Shown: in pieces, positions 21,531 through 32,737 of the stretch
Layout of the letters: each line of letters starts with the position of its first letter
Numbering within the stretch: position 1 is the stretch's first letter
DNA from: Ophioceras dolichostomum
Taxonomy: Eukaryota > Ascomycota > Sordariomycetes > Magnaporthales > Ophioceraceae
DNA length: 64,000 bases
Direction of reading: 5' to 3'
NCBI GenBank assembly: GCA_003049485.1
Contig: PYST01000127.1
Coordinates: forward strand, 4,941-68,940
Notes under the pieces: generated by a model
The model's input: the letters and a program-made list of their open reading frames with translations, nothing else
Told to the model about the DNA's origin: nothing
Database searches by the model: none
Position numbers and translations under genes: made by a program

Positions 21531-22253
21531 TAAGCCGTGCCTCGGAATGATCCAATCCCAGCGCCTGGTTCCAGAGGCGGGCCCTGATGTGGCTGTGCCA
21601 AGCCTGTACTGTGTCTAGGTAGGTACTTACAGGATTGGAAGCCAGAAGCCAGTGTGGCCTGTGCAAGCCTCAATCCCTCCCGTCAGGTCCCCCTTCACCC
21701 TTTTTTGCGCATATCGTCAGACCGAGAATTTCATCACGGGCAGGACAATGCAATCCGAAATTCTTCCCCATTCCCCCTTTTAGGAGAAACCCCATTCATT
21801 TGCTTCGGAACCAATCATTTTGAATTAGACCTTTGCGCGTGTCTGCTTCTCATTCACTTTTTCTTTCCCGTCCGGTCCGTTTTGTGGTCCTTCCTTTTTT
21901 TTTCCCTCCTTGACGTCAGGTGTTCTCTTTGAAGACTTCCATCAGGATTTTATGCACAGCGGTGGACGACCGTTCTAAGAAAAGAAACACCACAGAGCTG
22001 CGTGTCTCATCGCGCGCCCCGAGCCCGGACAGCCGTAAAGATCGATTTCTTTCCTGAACCATCGCCGCATCGTCATCCCTTTCGTCAATTCCTAACTCCT
22101 TGTTCCATCCCCGACATTGCGCTTCCCGTGTTTCCCCCAGGATTTTCTCTTACCTCCCGTCTTCTCCGGATTCGATCGGGCAGCAGGCGGAATCACGGAA
22201 TCGCGTAATCGCGTAATCACCCTTCTCGCCCGCACGAGCTACAGACCACCACC

Positions 22254-24215
22254 ATGAGACTCCGAAGCCGACGGTCGCCGCTCCTCCTCCTCCTCATTCC
22301 CTCCCTTGCGGCCACCGCGGTTCTCGCCTCGTCATCGCAGGAAAAGACGGTAGCCCCGGCCTCACCCTCAACGCAAACGGCGGTTTCGGGCCCCAACGTT
22401 GGTGGCTCGAAATCAGGCACTAGAGATGCGCCCGTCGACGGGAAGGATGGGAGGCCACACCAGGGCCCTTTCGTCGAGATCGAGAACCTGAGGCAGTCCG
22501 ATGGCGATGCTGAATCCAAGGACCTGCCCCCGCTGAAAGACAGGCCCAAGGACCCGACCGTGATCGACGGCAAAAAGATCCCCGAATCGAACGACGGGGT
22601 CATGGACGACAAGAACAGGCCCGAGCCAAAGCAGGGCACCACGGGCACCGAGGGTGGCGTCACTGAGAAGGACAAGCAGCGCAAGGCAAAGGAGGGCCAG
22701 ACCGGCGAGAAGGCCGAGAACAAGCCGGAGACGCCCAAGGAGGCGCCACCGTTGCCACACAGCGAGCAGGAGAAGATCCTGAACGGCCAGCAAGATACCA
22801 AGAAGGATAAGTCGGCAAAGGACCAGGACAAGACGCCCAAGGACAAGACGTCCAAGGACAAGACGGTGAAGACGGCGAAGGACAAGAGCGCAAAGCCAGA
22901 GAACCCCAATGATGCGTCTGGTCTAGAAGTATGCATACAATCCCAGGCGTCGGCGCACCGTTTCTTTTTCTGTGGCATGGACACGTCCAGGACTGACCAT
23001 CAATCTTCCTTCTCTTGCAGAAGCCTAGCGATCTCCCTGGAAAGACACACGATAAGAGCCCGCCTCTACCGGACTCGGCGAATAAGGATCACCTCGATGT
23101 GTCCCAGGGTACGACCGGCGGCAGCTCTAGCAGCGGCGGCACTAGCAGTGGTGGCAGCAGCAGCAGCAGCAGCTCCACGCACAAGACCAAGCCGACCAAG
23201 GGCCACGGCTCCAAGACGCCTTCGTCCAAGTACGCCGACGACGACACCGGCGTGATCCGGCCGCTGCACTCCTTCTTCCTCTCCCTGACCATGATCCTCT
23301 TCTCCGAGGTGGGCGACAAGACGTTCCTCGTGGCCGCGCTCATGGCCATGAAGCACGACCGGCTCGTCGTCTTCTCGGCCGCGCTCTCGGCCCTCATCAC
23401 CATGACCATCCTCTCCGCCGTGCTGGGCCACGCCGTGCCGACGCTGATCCCAAAGCGCCTCACGTCCTTCCTCGCCGCCGGCCTCTTCTTCGTCTTCGGC
23501 GCCCGCATGCTGCGCGAGGGCATGGCCATGAGCCGCGACGAGGGCGTCTCGGCCGAGATGCACGAGGTCGAGCTCGAGCTGGAGGAGAAGGAGAGCCTCG
23601 CGCGCAAGCAGGGCGGACGGAGGGGCTCTGCGGCCGTGTCGTCGCCGTACGCGCTGGAGATGGGGCTTGGCGGCGGTGGCGGTAGGAAGCCCCGCGCCAG
23701 CTCCCGCTTCCCCACCCCGCCGCGCAGCCCGTCTAGTTCGCGGAGCCGCAGCCCCAGCCCGCGGCGGGGGGGTGCCGCCGCCGGCGCCGGCGGGGCCCTG
23801 GGCGGCGCGCTGGCCGGCCTGAACAACCTGTTCTCGCTGCTGCTCAGCCCGGCCTGGGTCCAGACGTTCGTCATGACCTTCCTCGGTGAGTGGGGCGACC
23901 GCAGCCAGATCGCGACGATCGCCATGGCGGCCGGCCAGGACTACTGGTGGGTCACGCTCGGCGCCGTGCTGGGCCACGCCTGCTGCACGGGGGTGGCTGT
24001 TGTTGGCGGCCGGGCCATCGCGGGCCGTGTCAGCCTCAAAGTTGGTATGTGTCTCCTCCATCTTTCTCCCGTCTCATAGTAGCCTCTTATGATGTCTCGT
24101 GTGTATTGCGTGCTAACACCGAAGAACTTCACCTCCCCAAACAGTCACCGTTGGCGGTGCCCTGGCGTTCCTCCTCTTTGGCTTCATCTACTTCGTCGAG
24201 GCGTTCTACACATAG
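22254..24215 (+). CDS. GDT1/TMEM165 (UPF0016) Golgi cation (Ca2+/Mn2+) transporter
   Basis: Three exons: 22254-22928, 23021-24044 and 24145-24215 (589 residues). The start MRLRSRRSPLLLLLIPSLA is a signal peptide or anchor. Residues about 30-290 form a charged, Lys/Asp/Pro-rich low-complexity region with KDKTxKDKT repeats, then a Gly/Ser run. The transporter core follows, with both family signatures: EVGDKT (E321-T326) and EWGDRS (E515-S520). Each opens a three-helix half, the two halves being separated by a Ser/Arg-rich loop. The last exon supplies the final helix (ALAFLLFGFIYFVEAF). Yeast Gdt1 moves Ca2+ and Mn2+ into the Golgi lumen to support glycosylation; the same role is inferred. The long repeat region between leader and core, presumably luminal, is unusual for the family. 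The gene is read away from the telobox gene. Confidence 0.93.
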
Positions 24216-27200
24216 AAGACAGGTTGGCTTTATTCTCTCTCTCTTTACTATCATACGAGCCTAATCGCCGCACATCACCACGACTCTCTGTCTGCTGCTT
24301 CACAGCTCACAGCTCTGGTCGTTTTGCTTCTCTCTCTTCCTCTACTGCTCGTTGCACGAGTCCAGTCGAAAATACTTTTGTAATCTCATATTTGAAGGAG
24401 GGGAAAACTACGGCGGAAGATACTACCTTGGCCACAAGCGGCCTCTCTCTCACTTGCATCTCTGCATCTGTCTGATCTATCTCTATCTCTCTTTCAGCCT
24501 CTGCCCTCTTGTCTCCGTCTTGCAGTGGAGTGTGTATGTGTGTGCTAGTGGTGGGATAATACAGTTGGCGTGGAAATATCAGGACCAGAAACAGGAGTTG
24601 TGGAAAGGAAATGGAAGCAAATCAAGTAAACCAAGCAAACCAGGCGAACTACCTGGGTACCTACCGTACCTCCCTAGCCTAGCCATCCCTCTTTTTTCTT
24701 TCCTTTTTCATTATCAAAATAACGGGCCTAGCTACTGGAAGGGATTCTGTTCTGTATAATAGATGTGCTCGTACTGTGTATCTAGGTAGGTGTACGGAGC
24801 TAAGGAGTAGTCGGCGGTACCTAGGTGGCAGAAGGAGGGGATCTGGGCAGCCAGCAAAGCATTTCCTTTTCCCGCTTAGTCTCCCTACCTGTTGATCTCA
24901 CGGTCTGTCGTTATTTTTGCATGGATAAAGTTTGTACCAGCAACGGAGAGTCAAGAGCTATGACCGTTGTCTTAGTTTCCAGAATGAAGATCTAGATCCA
25001 GATACCGCTGGGCTAAAGTCGTACAAGCGTGCCACACCCAACGAAGCAGATGCGACACTCAGAACTCAGAACAGGAACAGATACAGAGGGCCGCCTCAGT
25101 CGGTCGTCAGACATTGGTGCGAGGGGCGAGAGGGTGTGGAGAAGGACGAATCACCAATGCCTGCCGCCCGTCCACTCTCCTCCTCCCTCTGACAGAGGAG
25201 ACTGCCTGGAAACCTGACGCCGCTGGCTTGCTAGCTCATGATAAAGTTCACGACCCGACGCACCGCGCAAGCCACAACGGGTTCTAGCTGCACTTACCCG
25301 TCGTAACCGTTGCGGAACCTACCTAAGTTTCCTAATTCCACGGGTTCGTTCAGCACGGGACGGCGCTTCAGGCAACGTATAACAGAGAAGCAGGTACACG
25401 TCACGAACCGAGGACGCATTTGTGTGTTCTCTTTTTCTTCGCTGTCCCCCGCCAATAGTGTAGTCTAACCGCTCGGAGCTTACTACGAAATATCTTACGA
25501 GCTCCTCCGGCCCCACGAAACACATCGTCAGATTAGGGCCCGTGTGTATGTTGTGGGAGCCGCCTCTTGAGTCTCAGGTACGGCAATCAAAATCTCATCC
25601 AATCTAAGCAGGGCAGGGCGGACACCACAGGCATACTGTACTGTACACATGCACACGGCACCCTACCGAAATTATTGCCCGGAATGCCGCGTGCCGCGGG
25701 GAAGCCGCGTCGTGAGGCTGACGAAATAGTGGGGGAGCGACAGAGGTACCAAACAGGGCCTCCAGCTCCAGGCCTTTCATACGACTTCCAAGCATCTTGA
25801 AAGCTTCTTCCAAGGACTGGATGCGCCGAGACCGGCGACGATGGACTCTCAATGAAGCTCTTTGGAGCGCTCGGAAACGACATGCACTACCAGAAGATTG
25901 TGCACCACAAATAACGAGACGGATAAATTGGAAACCGTTGTGTCGCAAGCGCACATCCTCAGCCTAAACTGTCTTACATTGGGATCCCCCATCCGACAAG
26001 AGGTACGACCCAGTATGGGGAAGCTCACACCCGCCGTCAGAGTCAGAGCTCTGTGACTCCCTTGGACAACTCATGAGCGGTTGGTTGATCCCTGTGCAAA
26101 GAGTCCAACATGCACATTTGTCGAGGGGTAGTCCTTGGATTGCATCTCCGTGGCTTCCGTGGGGACCTCGACAACATGGCATGCGTGGGAGGGAGGCTGG
26201 CTCAGGCCCTTTGACCAACCAACGAGGCTTGTGGGAGGCGGGAAGCAATCCGTATTGTCATCGTGGTGACAACCGTCTACTTTCTTCCATGCTCCTGTGC
26301 ACCAGGGCAGCTGAGGTCCCCAGCTCCAAGCTCTCTCCGGACTCCGGCGCAGGGCGTCCTGGCCACACACCCCCCCTCTCTCCCGCTGGTACCCCCAACA
26401 TTTCAACCTGCACCCAATGCTCACACGACCAGCGCCACGGACCTTTCCTCTGCAGCTCGAGGCAGGTGTAGTCCACGTCCTCACCTGCCCGCTGCCTCTT
26501 CCTGCACTTCCTCGCTCTTTCCTCATTCGAAAATCACCAGGAGGGGCATAACCCTGTGCCTCATTCAAAAATCTCTTCTCCCCTCTCTCTCACCCCTCCA
26601 TCTCCCACTCCAACCTCAACTGCTGCTCCAACCCGAGGTTTTCAAACAGGATCCGGCTTCATTTCCACTCGCGGCAACAGCGGCATCAGGTAAGTGAAGG
26701 TTTTCTTTTCGTCGTGGACTTCAGGTACCCCGAAGGTTATCAGAAAGTGGGTGGAGGGCCACAGTACCACACCCAGACGCCCGTCCCACCATCTTGTTCA
26801 TCCCACATCCGTAAGCGCCTTACATTCCCATCCTTTATCTCCGCCGAACGGACGGAATGCCGTGTGGAAGATGTGCTGCAGCTCTCAGCAAGCAGCAGCC
26901 CGAAATACCACCCTCTCTCGGACAAAACCCCATTCATCTCCGGGGGAGCTAGTAGCAGAAACATAGCCCTTTGTTCCTCCTCTCCGGTCTGGAAAGTTCC
27001 GACGAGAGAGATTCTAGCGTGCCACATTCACTATTTTTCAGATCAACCACATGACATCCTTCCCGCCATATCTTTCTAAAGACGACTCAGGTGTCTTTTT
27101 GAACTTTTCACTTCTTCGTGACTTAGTGCTAACCAGCACTGACTTATCGAGGTCCAGACTCGACAGTTATCGGCCCCCAAAGCACTCAGTGGCCTTGCCT

Positions 27201-27741
27201 GTAAGTGGAAGCTGTCAAACCCATTAAAACTCCCCGCAATCCCCCCATTCCCCACTCCTCGCAGGTAGCTTGCCCGAACGAGGAGCTTCAGTCCCGCAGC
27301 GTCGGATACCCTGCTGAAGCACCAAGCAATTGAGAAAAGACCAGTCAACTCCGAAGACGTCCCGATCGGTCGGGAGTCTCACTTGGAACGGGCCGCTGCT
27401 AGAGGGGAGCAGTCACAGATAGGTAGAGAGAGAGAGGTAAGCCAACCCTTCTTTTCTGTTTTCTTTTTCCGTCTCTCTCTCTGCTGTTCTTTCTCATCCT
27501 CCATTTGCCACGTTTTCCAACCTGCAGCCCTCTGTGCCTTGCTCATCCTCCTCACAAGGATATCCTTACCTACAGCTACCCTTGTAAAATACCCATTATT
27601 TTCTGCAACTCCGCTTCTACAGGCCTGTCGTCTAAGTGTTGTTGAAGATCAGAGACCACAGATACCTACTACCGGATACCGGACAAGTTCTTGAACCACA
27701 CCACAACCACCGACCGTTCGCAGCAGGAAGAACCTTTCAAG
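24216..27741. other. 3.5-kb gene-free region before the mutarotase-like gene
   Basis: No conserved frame is found on either strand. The part from about 26600 to 27740 has repeated donor-like GGTAAGTGAAGG and GGTAAGCC signals and pyrimidine runs, which fits a spliced 5' leader. Otherwise only short TACCTACC-type motifs common in such genomes are seen. Confidence 0.4.
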
Positions 27742-28399
27742 ATGTGGACCAACCCCAAGCTCTCTCCCACCACTCCCACCCACGGTCCCGTGGACGGAGC
27801 CGAGGCGTCTCCTCTTACTAATGGCACGACGACGACGATCCCGGCGACGACAACCACGCCGACGACGCGCGTCCGGAACCCGGGCCGTCGGTTCGCCCAG
27901 ATCGTCAAGCTCAAGCCCGAGTTCCGTGACCAGTACAAGGAGGTCCACTCTCGTGTGTGGCCCGAGGTGCTCGGCCAGATCAAGGCCAGCAACATCACCG
28001 ACTGTGAGTGTTTCTTTCTTCACTTCTTTGTCTTTCTGCAGCCTTCTCCCATCTGGCTACTCCGCCCGTCGAAGCAAAGATCCGAGGAGTCTGTCGTGAA
28101 GAGTTGTGCTTGATCTCCGTCGTAAGAGTAAGCATAGCATAGCACAGCAAAGCTAACGCAAATCGAAAATAGACTCCATCTTCTATGATGAGGAGACTGG
28201 TATCCTGTTTTCCAGTTTCAAATATATCGGATACGACTATGTGGGAGACATGGAGCGTATGCGAGAGAACCCCCGGGTCCAAGAGTGGTGGAAGATGACC
28301 GACGGATGGCAGGAGTCGATGGTGCCGGGAGCCCAGAGCTCCGAGGCCGGCTTCCCGTCCTGGTGGAAGCCGCTGCCTGAGGTGTTCTACACCTCGTAA
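27742..28399 (+). CDS. L-rhamnose mutarotase (RhaM/DUF718) family protein
   Basis: Two exons: 27742-28003 and 28173-28399 (162 residues), with a GTGAGT donor, a GCTAAC branch site and a TAG acceptor. After a Thr/Pro-rich lead of about 45 residues, the single domain runs RRFAQIVKLKPEFRDQY, VHSRVWPEVLGQI, YSIFYDEETGILFSSF and VQEWWKMTD to EVFYTS. These match the conserved RhaM segments, including the His after the first helix, the Tyr of the second strand and the WW pair. Such enzymes interconvert the alpha and beta anomers of L-rhamnose or similar deoxysugars. No rhamnose-pathway neighbour is present. The ATG at 27742 was chosen because the frame upstream of it has no other ATG. Its 169-bp intron is longer than most here. 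Confidence 0.88.
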
Positions 28400-29091
28400 G
28401 GGGTGCCACCTCCACACTTCGGCAGATCTCCTTCGTCGATGATTTCGCTCCTCTTTATGTCTCGGTGAGGACGACGACGCTTGGAGTGCACCCAAGTCGA
28501 GGGTTTTTTCTTCTTTCCCTTATTTTGGCCAGTTCGTTCCCAGATCTTTTGCTGTTGCTGTCTTCGGCTAGCTGCCCTATGAGGGTATGCTTGCTTTGAC
28601 CATCTCTCACGATCATCTCTTTCTGTGGCTGGACAACTGGAAGTGTTTATCGCTGGCACTGGGTTTTTTCGTCTTTCATCTTTTCCCCTCTTTTCGATGG
28701 TATGGCGGCACAATGGTTTTCGTGGCGGTAAGGGGGCTTAACGAAATGGGCCGTTTTATGAACCGGATCGGCGCTCTTAGGAGTCTTGCCTGTTGCTGAG
28801 GATGGATGGGATACGGAGTCGAGGATACACGAAAAAAGAAACCCGAGATCTTTGGCAAGTTCGTTCGTTGTCTGTCTGCCTCTTGTTGTTGTCGTCGTTG
28901 TCGTCGTCGTGACCCTCCAAATCGTGCATGAGTCTAGGGAGGGTCGACATTCTCGCCCGTGGGTACACATGTGCTGCTTCTGCTGCTTGTGCGTGTGTTG
29001 CGGACAAGCAAAGCAAAGGGAAATGGCCATTGTTTCTACAACGTGCACCGCAGACTGAGAGCAAGCGAGACAAGACAAGACAGAGAGACTA
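28400..29091. other. convergent intergenic region
   Basis: Lies between the ends of the mutarotase-like gene and the thioredoxin-like gene. It holds a GTTGTTGTCGTCGTTGTCGTC-like microsatellite near 28885-28910. No gene is seen. Confidence 0.5.
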
Positions 29092-29943
29092 TCACTTCGG
29101 GCTCCCAAACAGTCCCCCAAAGAGCGCCCTGCCTCCTCCTCCTCCCACATCTCCGCCTCCTCCCCCACGGCCTCCATGCCTCCTGGCCTCCGTGCGCACC
29201 CACTCCTCGAGAAACTCTCTGTTCGACAACTGGCGTCCGTCCACGACCCTCGTGGCCGTCTGGGCCTCGCCGGCGTCGAAGCTCAGCAGCGTGGGCACCG
29301 ACGTGATCATGTACGTCAGCCCCATCCCCGCAGACATCATGTCCGGCGCGTCGTACTCGACCTCGCAGAGCGAGACGCCGCCTTCGGCCTCGCCGACGCC
29401 GGACTCGACGATGCGCCGGAGTAAGGGGGAGACGACCTTGCAGGTCGGGCACCAGGATGTCGTCCACAGGGTGAGCAGCGGGGTGCGCGTCGAGGAGGAG
29501 TGCAGGATGTGAGTGGTGAGGGTGTCGGCGTTGCGGATTCTGTTGGGAGGCGGGTTAGCTGAGGGGCTTGTTCGTGGGGCTCTGAGGTCGGGCCTTGGCT
29601 CTCTCGTTCCCCTTGATGGGCTTCCCATGGCCCGTGGTCTTCTACTACCAAGGGAAGCAAGCTTGGCGAGTACAACCAGGAGCCAGGAACAAGGAAGAAC
29701 AACGAAAGGCGGACTTAAGGGGAGAACATACGGCGAGAAGACTCGATTCCTGCCACTTTGTGACCGCGAGGTCGAGAAAAAAGCCGCTTGCTCCCTCCAA
29801 CTCCTCCTCCCACTGCTGCTGCTGGTGGTGCCCGCCAAGGGCATGCAGTGCTTCGCCGGCAAGCCGCATCCGAGGTCTTGGGAGCTTGCGGCGGCGAGAC
29901 GCGTCGAGCCGGGGGAACGGAGGAGCCGCATCATCCTCGACAT
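29092..29943 (-). CDS. thioredoxin-fold protein with WCPTC active site, probably mitochondrial
   Basis: Two exons on the minus strand: 29943-29732 and 29539-29092 (219 residues). The 192-bp intron starts GTATGT and ends CCAACAG, with a CTAAC branch site. The N-terminus is rich in Arg and Ser and lacks acids up to about residue 60, with AAFFSTSRS typical of a mitochondrial import signal. The thioredoxin domain follows: LLTLWTTSWCPTCK (cysteines near 101 and 104), and SVPTLLSF with the cis-proline. The tail is a Gly-rich run. The CPTC motif differs from classic thioredoxin CGPC, so it is probably a reductase or oxidase of its own kind with an unknown partner. The Met at 29943 is followed by further Mets at 29934 and 29931, so the start is uncertain by a few residues. 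Confidence 0.82.
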   Translation of the reverse strand: MSRMMRLLRSPGSTRLAAASSQDLGCGLPAKHCMPLAGTTSSSSGRRSWREQAAFFSTSRSQSGRNRVFSPYVLPLSPPFVVLPCSWLLVVLAKLASLGSRRPRAMGSPSRGTREPRPDLRAPRTSPSANPPPNRIRNADTLTTHILHSSSTRTPLLTLWTTSWCPTCKVVSPLLRRIVESGVGEAEGGVSLCEVEYDAPDMMSAGMGLTYMITSVPTLLSFDAGEAQTATRVVDGRQLSNREFLEEWVRTEARRHGGRGGGGGDVGGGGGRALFGGLFGSPK

Positions 29944-31089
29944 TGCCACCACCTGCTGGCTCCTGGTGGACAAAACACGCACTCAGGGGGTCGACGGAGC
30001 TGTGGCGCGAGCCATTGTCCTATTCAACGTTCTTGTCAAGAAAAGAACAATAGCAGGTTAAGTTTTTTTTCTTCAAATTTCTAGCGTCTCACGGCGCTGA
30101 ATTAGTGGAGCCTTGAAGACCTCGATGGTGGGTGCCAAGAAAGAGCCCAGGGCCTAGACGGCTTGGAGCTGTCCCCCCACCACGACTGCTGCTGCCACTG
30201 CCGAACTGCCGAACCAGGCTTGGTTCAGCACCACCAAACCACCACCAATACGGCCTCAGGACCTGCATCTCAGGATGCATTTCATCGATTGTGATTTTCC
30301 AGTCAGCTCCTCACTCGTATCCTAAGCTCCTTTCTCACTCAGCCAACAGGCCGTATCTATGCTACCCAAGCCCAAAACAAGCAGGCCGAGGTCTCTCTCA
30401 ACACGCCGTTGCCTCAATTGCCTCGTCCACGTCTTCCATCATGACCTCACCACAAACCTCACATCCCAAAGAAGAGAAGAAGGAAGAAAGGGGGTGAGGA
30501 AGCCATGGAGAATGGAAAGGAGGGAATGAATACGTTACGTTGCTATGGTGCGTGTGCCTTCCCTGCCCACAATTCGAGCCTCGTCGGTGGTCCTTCGTCG
30601 TCGGCACCACCACCCAGCAAGCACCGACCGAGCGGCTGGTACCTACCAGGATTCCAGCTCCCACTCCAGCCCTGGCTCCTTCCACCTTCCACTTGAGCGC
30701 CTTGCCTGCCTGTCTAATACCCTGCAACAGAACACGCGAGGCTCGCTCAAGCAAGCTCAAGCAAAAGGCTTCCCCTACCACGGAAGTCACCCTCATAGCG
30801 AAGCGTCTCGTCCTTCTCATGGTTGGCCTCACTCCCCACCTGCCAGTCACTGGCCAGGCTAGGCTGCTCTGCCCTTCCTTTGCCGCCACAGGCATGGCTC
30901 CAGCATACCTCCATGCACATCCAGGTACATATACAAGGTGAGAACTCTCTCCCCTCTTGCCTTCTCTAGCAAGCCTTCTAGCCCATCAGGCTGTCTATCC
31001 CCTAGTCGACGCCGCCACTGAGAACAGCAGCAGTCTCGGGAACGGGCAGAGCAGCCTCGGCCTGGTAAGACGCAAGCGGGAGGAGCAGA
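29944..31089. other. intergenic region
   Basis: Divergent spacer between the thioredoxin-like gene and the leader of the transporter gene. Several donor-like signals (GGTGAGAAC at 30938 and GGTACGTCC at 31099) suggest transcription toward the right. No frame is supported. Confidence 0.4.
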
Positions 31090-32735
31090 AGCAAGCAGGT
31101 ACGTCCCACGTCTCTATTTTTGTTTTGTTTATTGATATCCCCGCCCGTACGCGTTTCGGTCCTTTTCTCTCCTCTTCTTTTTTTCTTCAGCAGCAAGGCT
31201 CTCGAGATTCTTCGTTTATCATTCGTTAGAACCGCGCAAGCCCCTCTGTCTCTCTGGCTTTGGTTCTTCTGATTGTTGGCTACGTCTATTTTTCTATCTA
31301 GCATTTTGATCTTTTCTCTTGCCTCGCCGTCTTGGCTGGACTCAAGTCTGTTCTGTGTTCGTTGTCTTGCTTTCGTTTTGTTTTTCTCCTTCTTTGCTGC
31401 TCTCTCCACAAGAAGAAGAAGACGACGACGACGCGTGTGCTCTCCGAACAACATCAGCGCTGCCAGCGGCTTCGCGGCTCTCTACTACCTGCCATTCAGC
31501 GTGCTGTCAGCGTCTGCTATTCTCTTGTCTTTGCTGCTCTGTACATTGGTCTTTTTGCTGGTTTCCCCCTTGGCTTTTCTTCCCAATATTGAGGCTTCGT
31601 TCACTGCTCTCTTGTTCTGTGTCTGTGTTTTCTGCGTCTGTGTCTACCGCACCAGCACCAGCTCCAGCACACTCGCTCGAGACTCGCCTCTTTGTTGTTC
31701 TGTTAGCCCTTCAGCAAACACACATTTTGGCTTTGGCCGTGTTTTACCAGCCCCTTGTGCACTTCAGCCTCGTCTGCCTGCGTTTTTACCCCTTTTTGCG
31801 GCGTTCAGATTCTTCTGTTCGTCTCTGTCTCTACTCTCAGGCCTCGAAGTCAGACCCTCTTGCAGTTCGCTCTTTAGCACCTTTTGGCGTTCTTTGCACC
31901 TTTATTTTCCTGCTCCTGTGCACCTTCAGCCTCGATGTGCTTCTCTCTCGGCTTTTCAGCTTGCGGATCTTCCTTGCTCTTCTTGTCTTCTCTGCGACAT
32001 TCGAGCTTCGATTTCCCCTTTGTCTGTCTGCCCTACCTTCATACAGCACTTTCTGGCTCTGACCCTTTATTGTTTCTGCTTCTCCTCGCAGTTTTCAACT
32101 CGACTTTTCACTACACAGGTCTCTGCTGCTTGCTCTCAACCCCTTTCCCGGAACTTGAGACTCGCTGCTTTTTACCTGTTGTTTTGCATCTGCACTTCGA
32201 GCTTTTTGCTGCTTGCTATCTGCTTTTCCAGTATGCAGATCAGATTTCACCCCTGTTCTGCTGTCTACTGTCTTGTGCTTCAGACCTCGTTGCTTGCCGT
32301 CTGCTTTTTCCAGCACTCAGACGTCGTCCTAACTGTCTGTTTGTTGCTCTCAACTTTCGGCTTTACTGGCTTCTTCTGTCTGATTCCGAGCACTTCCAGG
32401 CTTTATCTTGCCGCTTTTAGCATCAGCACCCTTTGGCTTTGCCCCCTACCTGCTGTCCCGCACTCTCGGCTTTTTCTGCCTTTTGTCGTCTGGCCTTCAG
32501 CATTTCTGGCTCTGCCGCTATCTGGTTGCCACTCGTACTTGGAAGCTTCTGCCGTTCTTTGCCTTTTTTTCAGCACTTCTGACTCTGTCATACACTCTCT
32601 GTTCTTCAGCTGATCAGATTTTGCTGTTCCTTCTCAGCTCCCCGGCACTCAGACTTCGACATTTGTTGTCTGTTCTAAAGCTCTTTGTACCTTGAAGACA
32701 CAACCCCTTTTTTGTCGCTTTATCTCTCACCGTCG
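31090..32735 (+). other. 1.6-kb pyrimidine-rich leader of the MFS gene
   Basis: The plus strand is strongly enriched in C and T throughout. Short motifs such as TTTCTGGCTCTG, CTTTTCAGC and TTCAGCACTT recur many times. All three plus frames stay open for long stretches because of this bias, including a 446-residue frame at 31273-32613. That frame is Leu/Ser/Phe/Cys-rich with no conserved motif, so it is taken as a composition artefact. It is most likely a long 5' leader or promoter. Confidence 0.5.
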
Positions 32736-32737
32736 AC

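Noticed and set aside
26263..26697. 144-residue frame ending at a splice donor
   Set aside because: Low-complexity Ser/Pro/Leu text; better read as spliced leader of the mutarotase-like gene.
31273..32613. 446-residue open frame on the plus strand
   Set aside because: Composition is Leu/Ser/Phe/Cys-rich because of strand C/T bias; another plus frame is also open over half the same stretch; no conserved motif.
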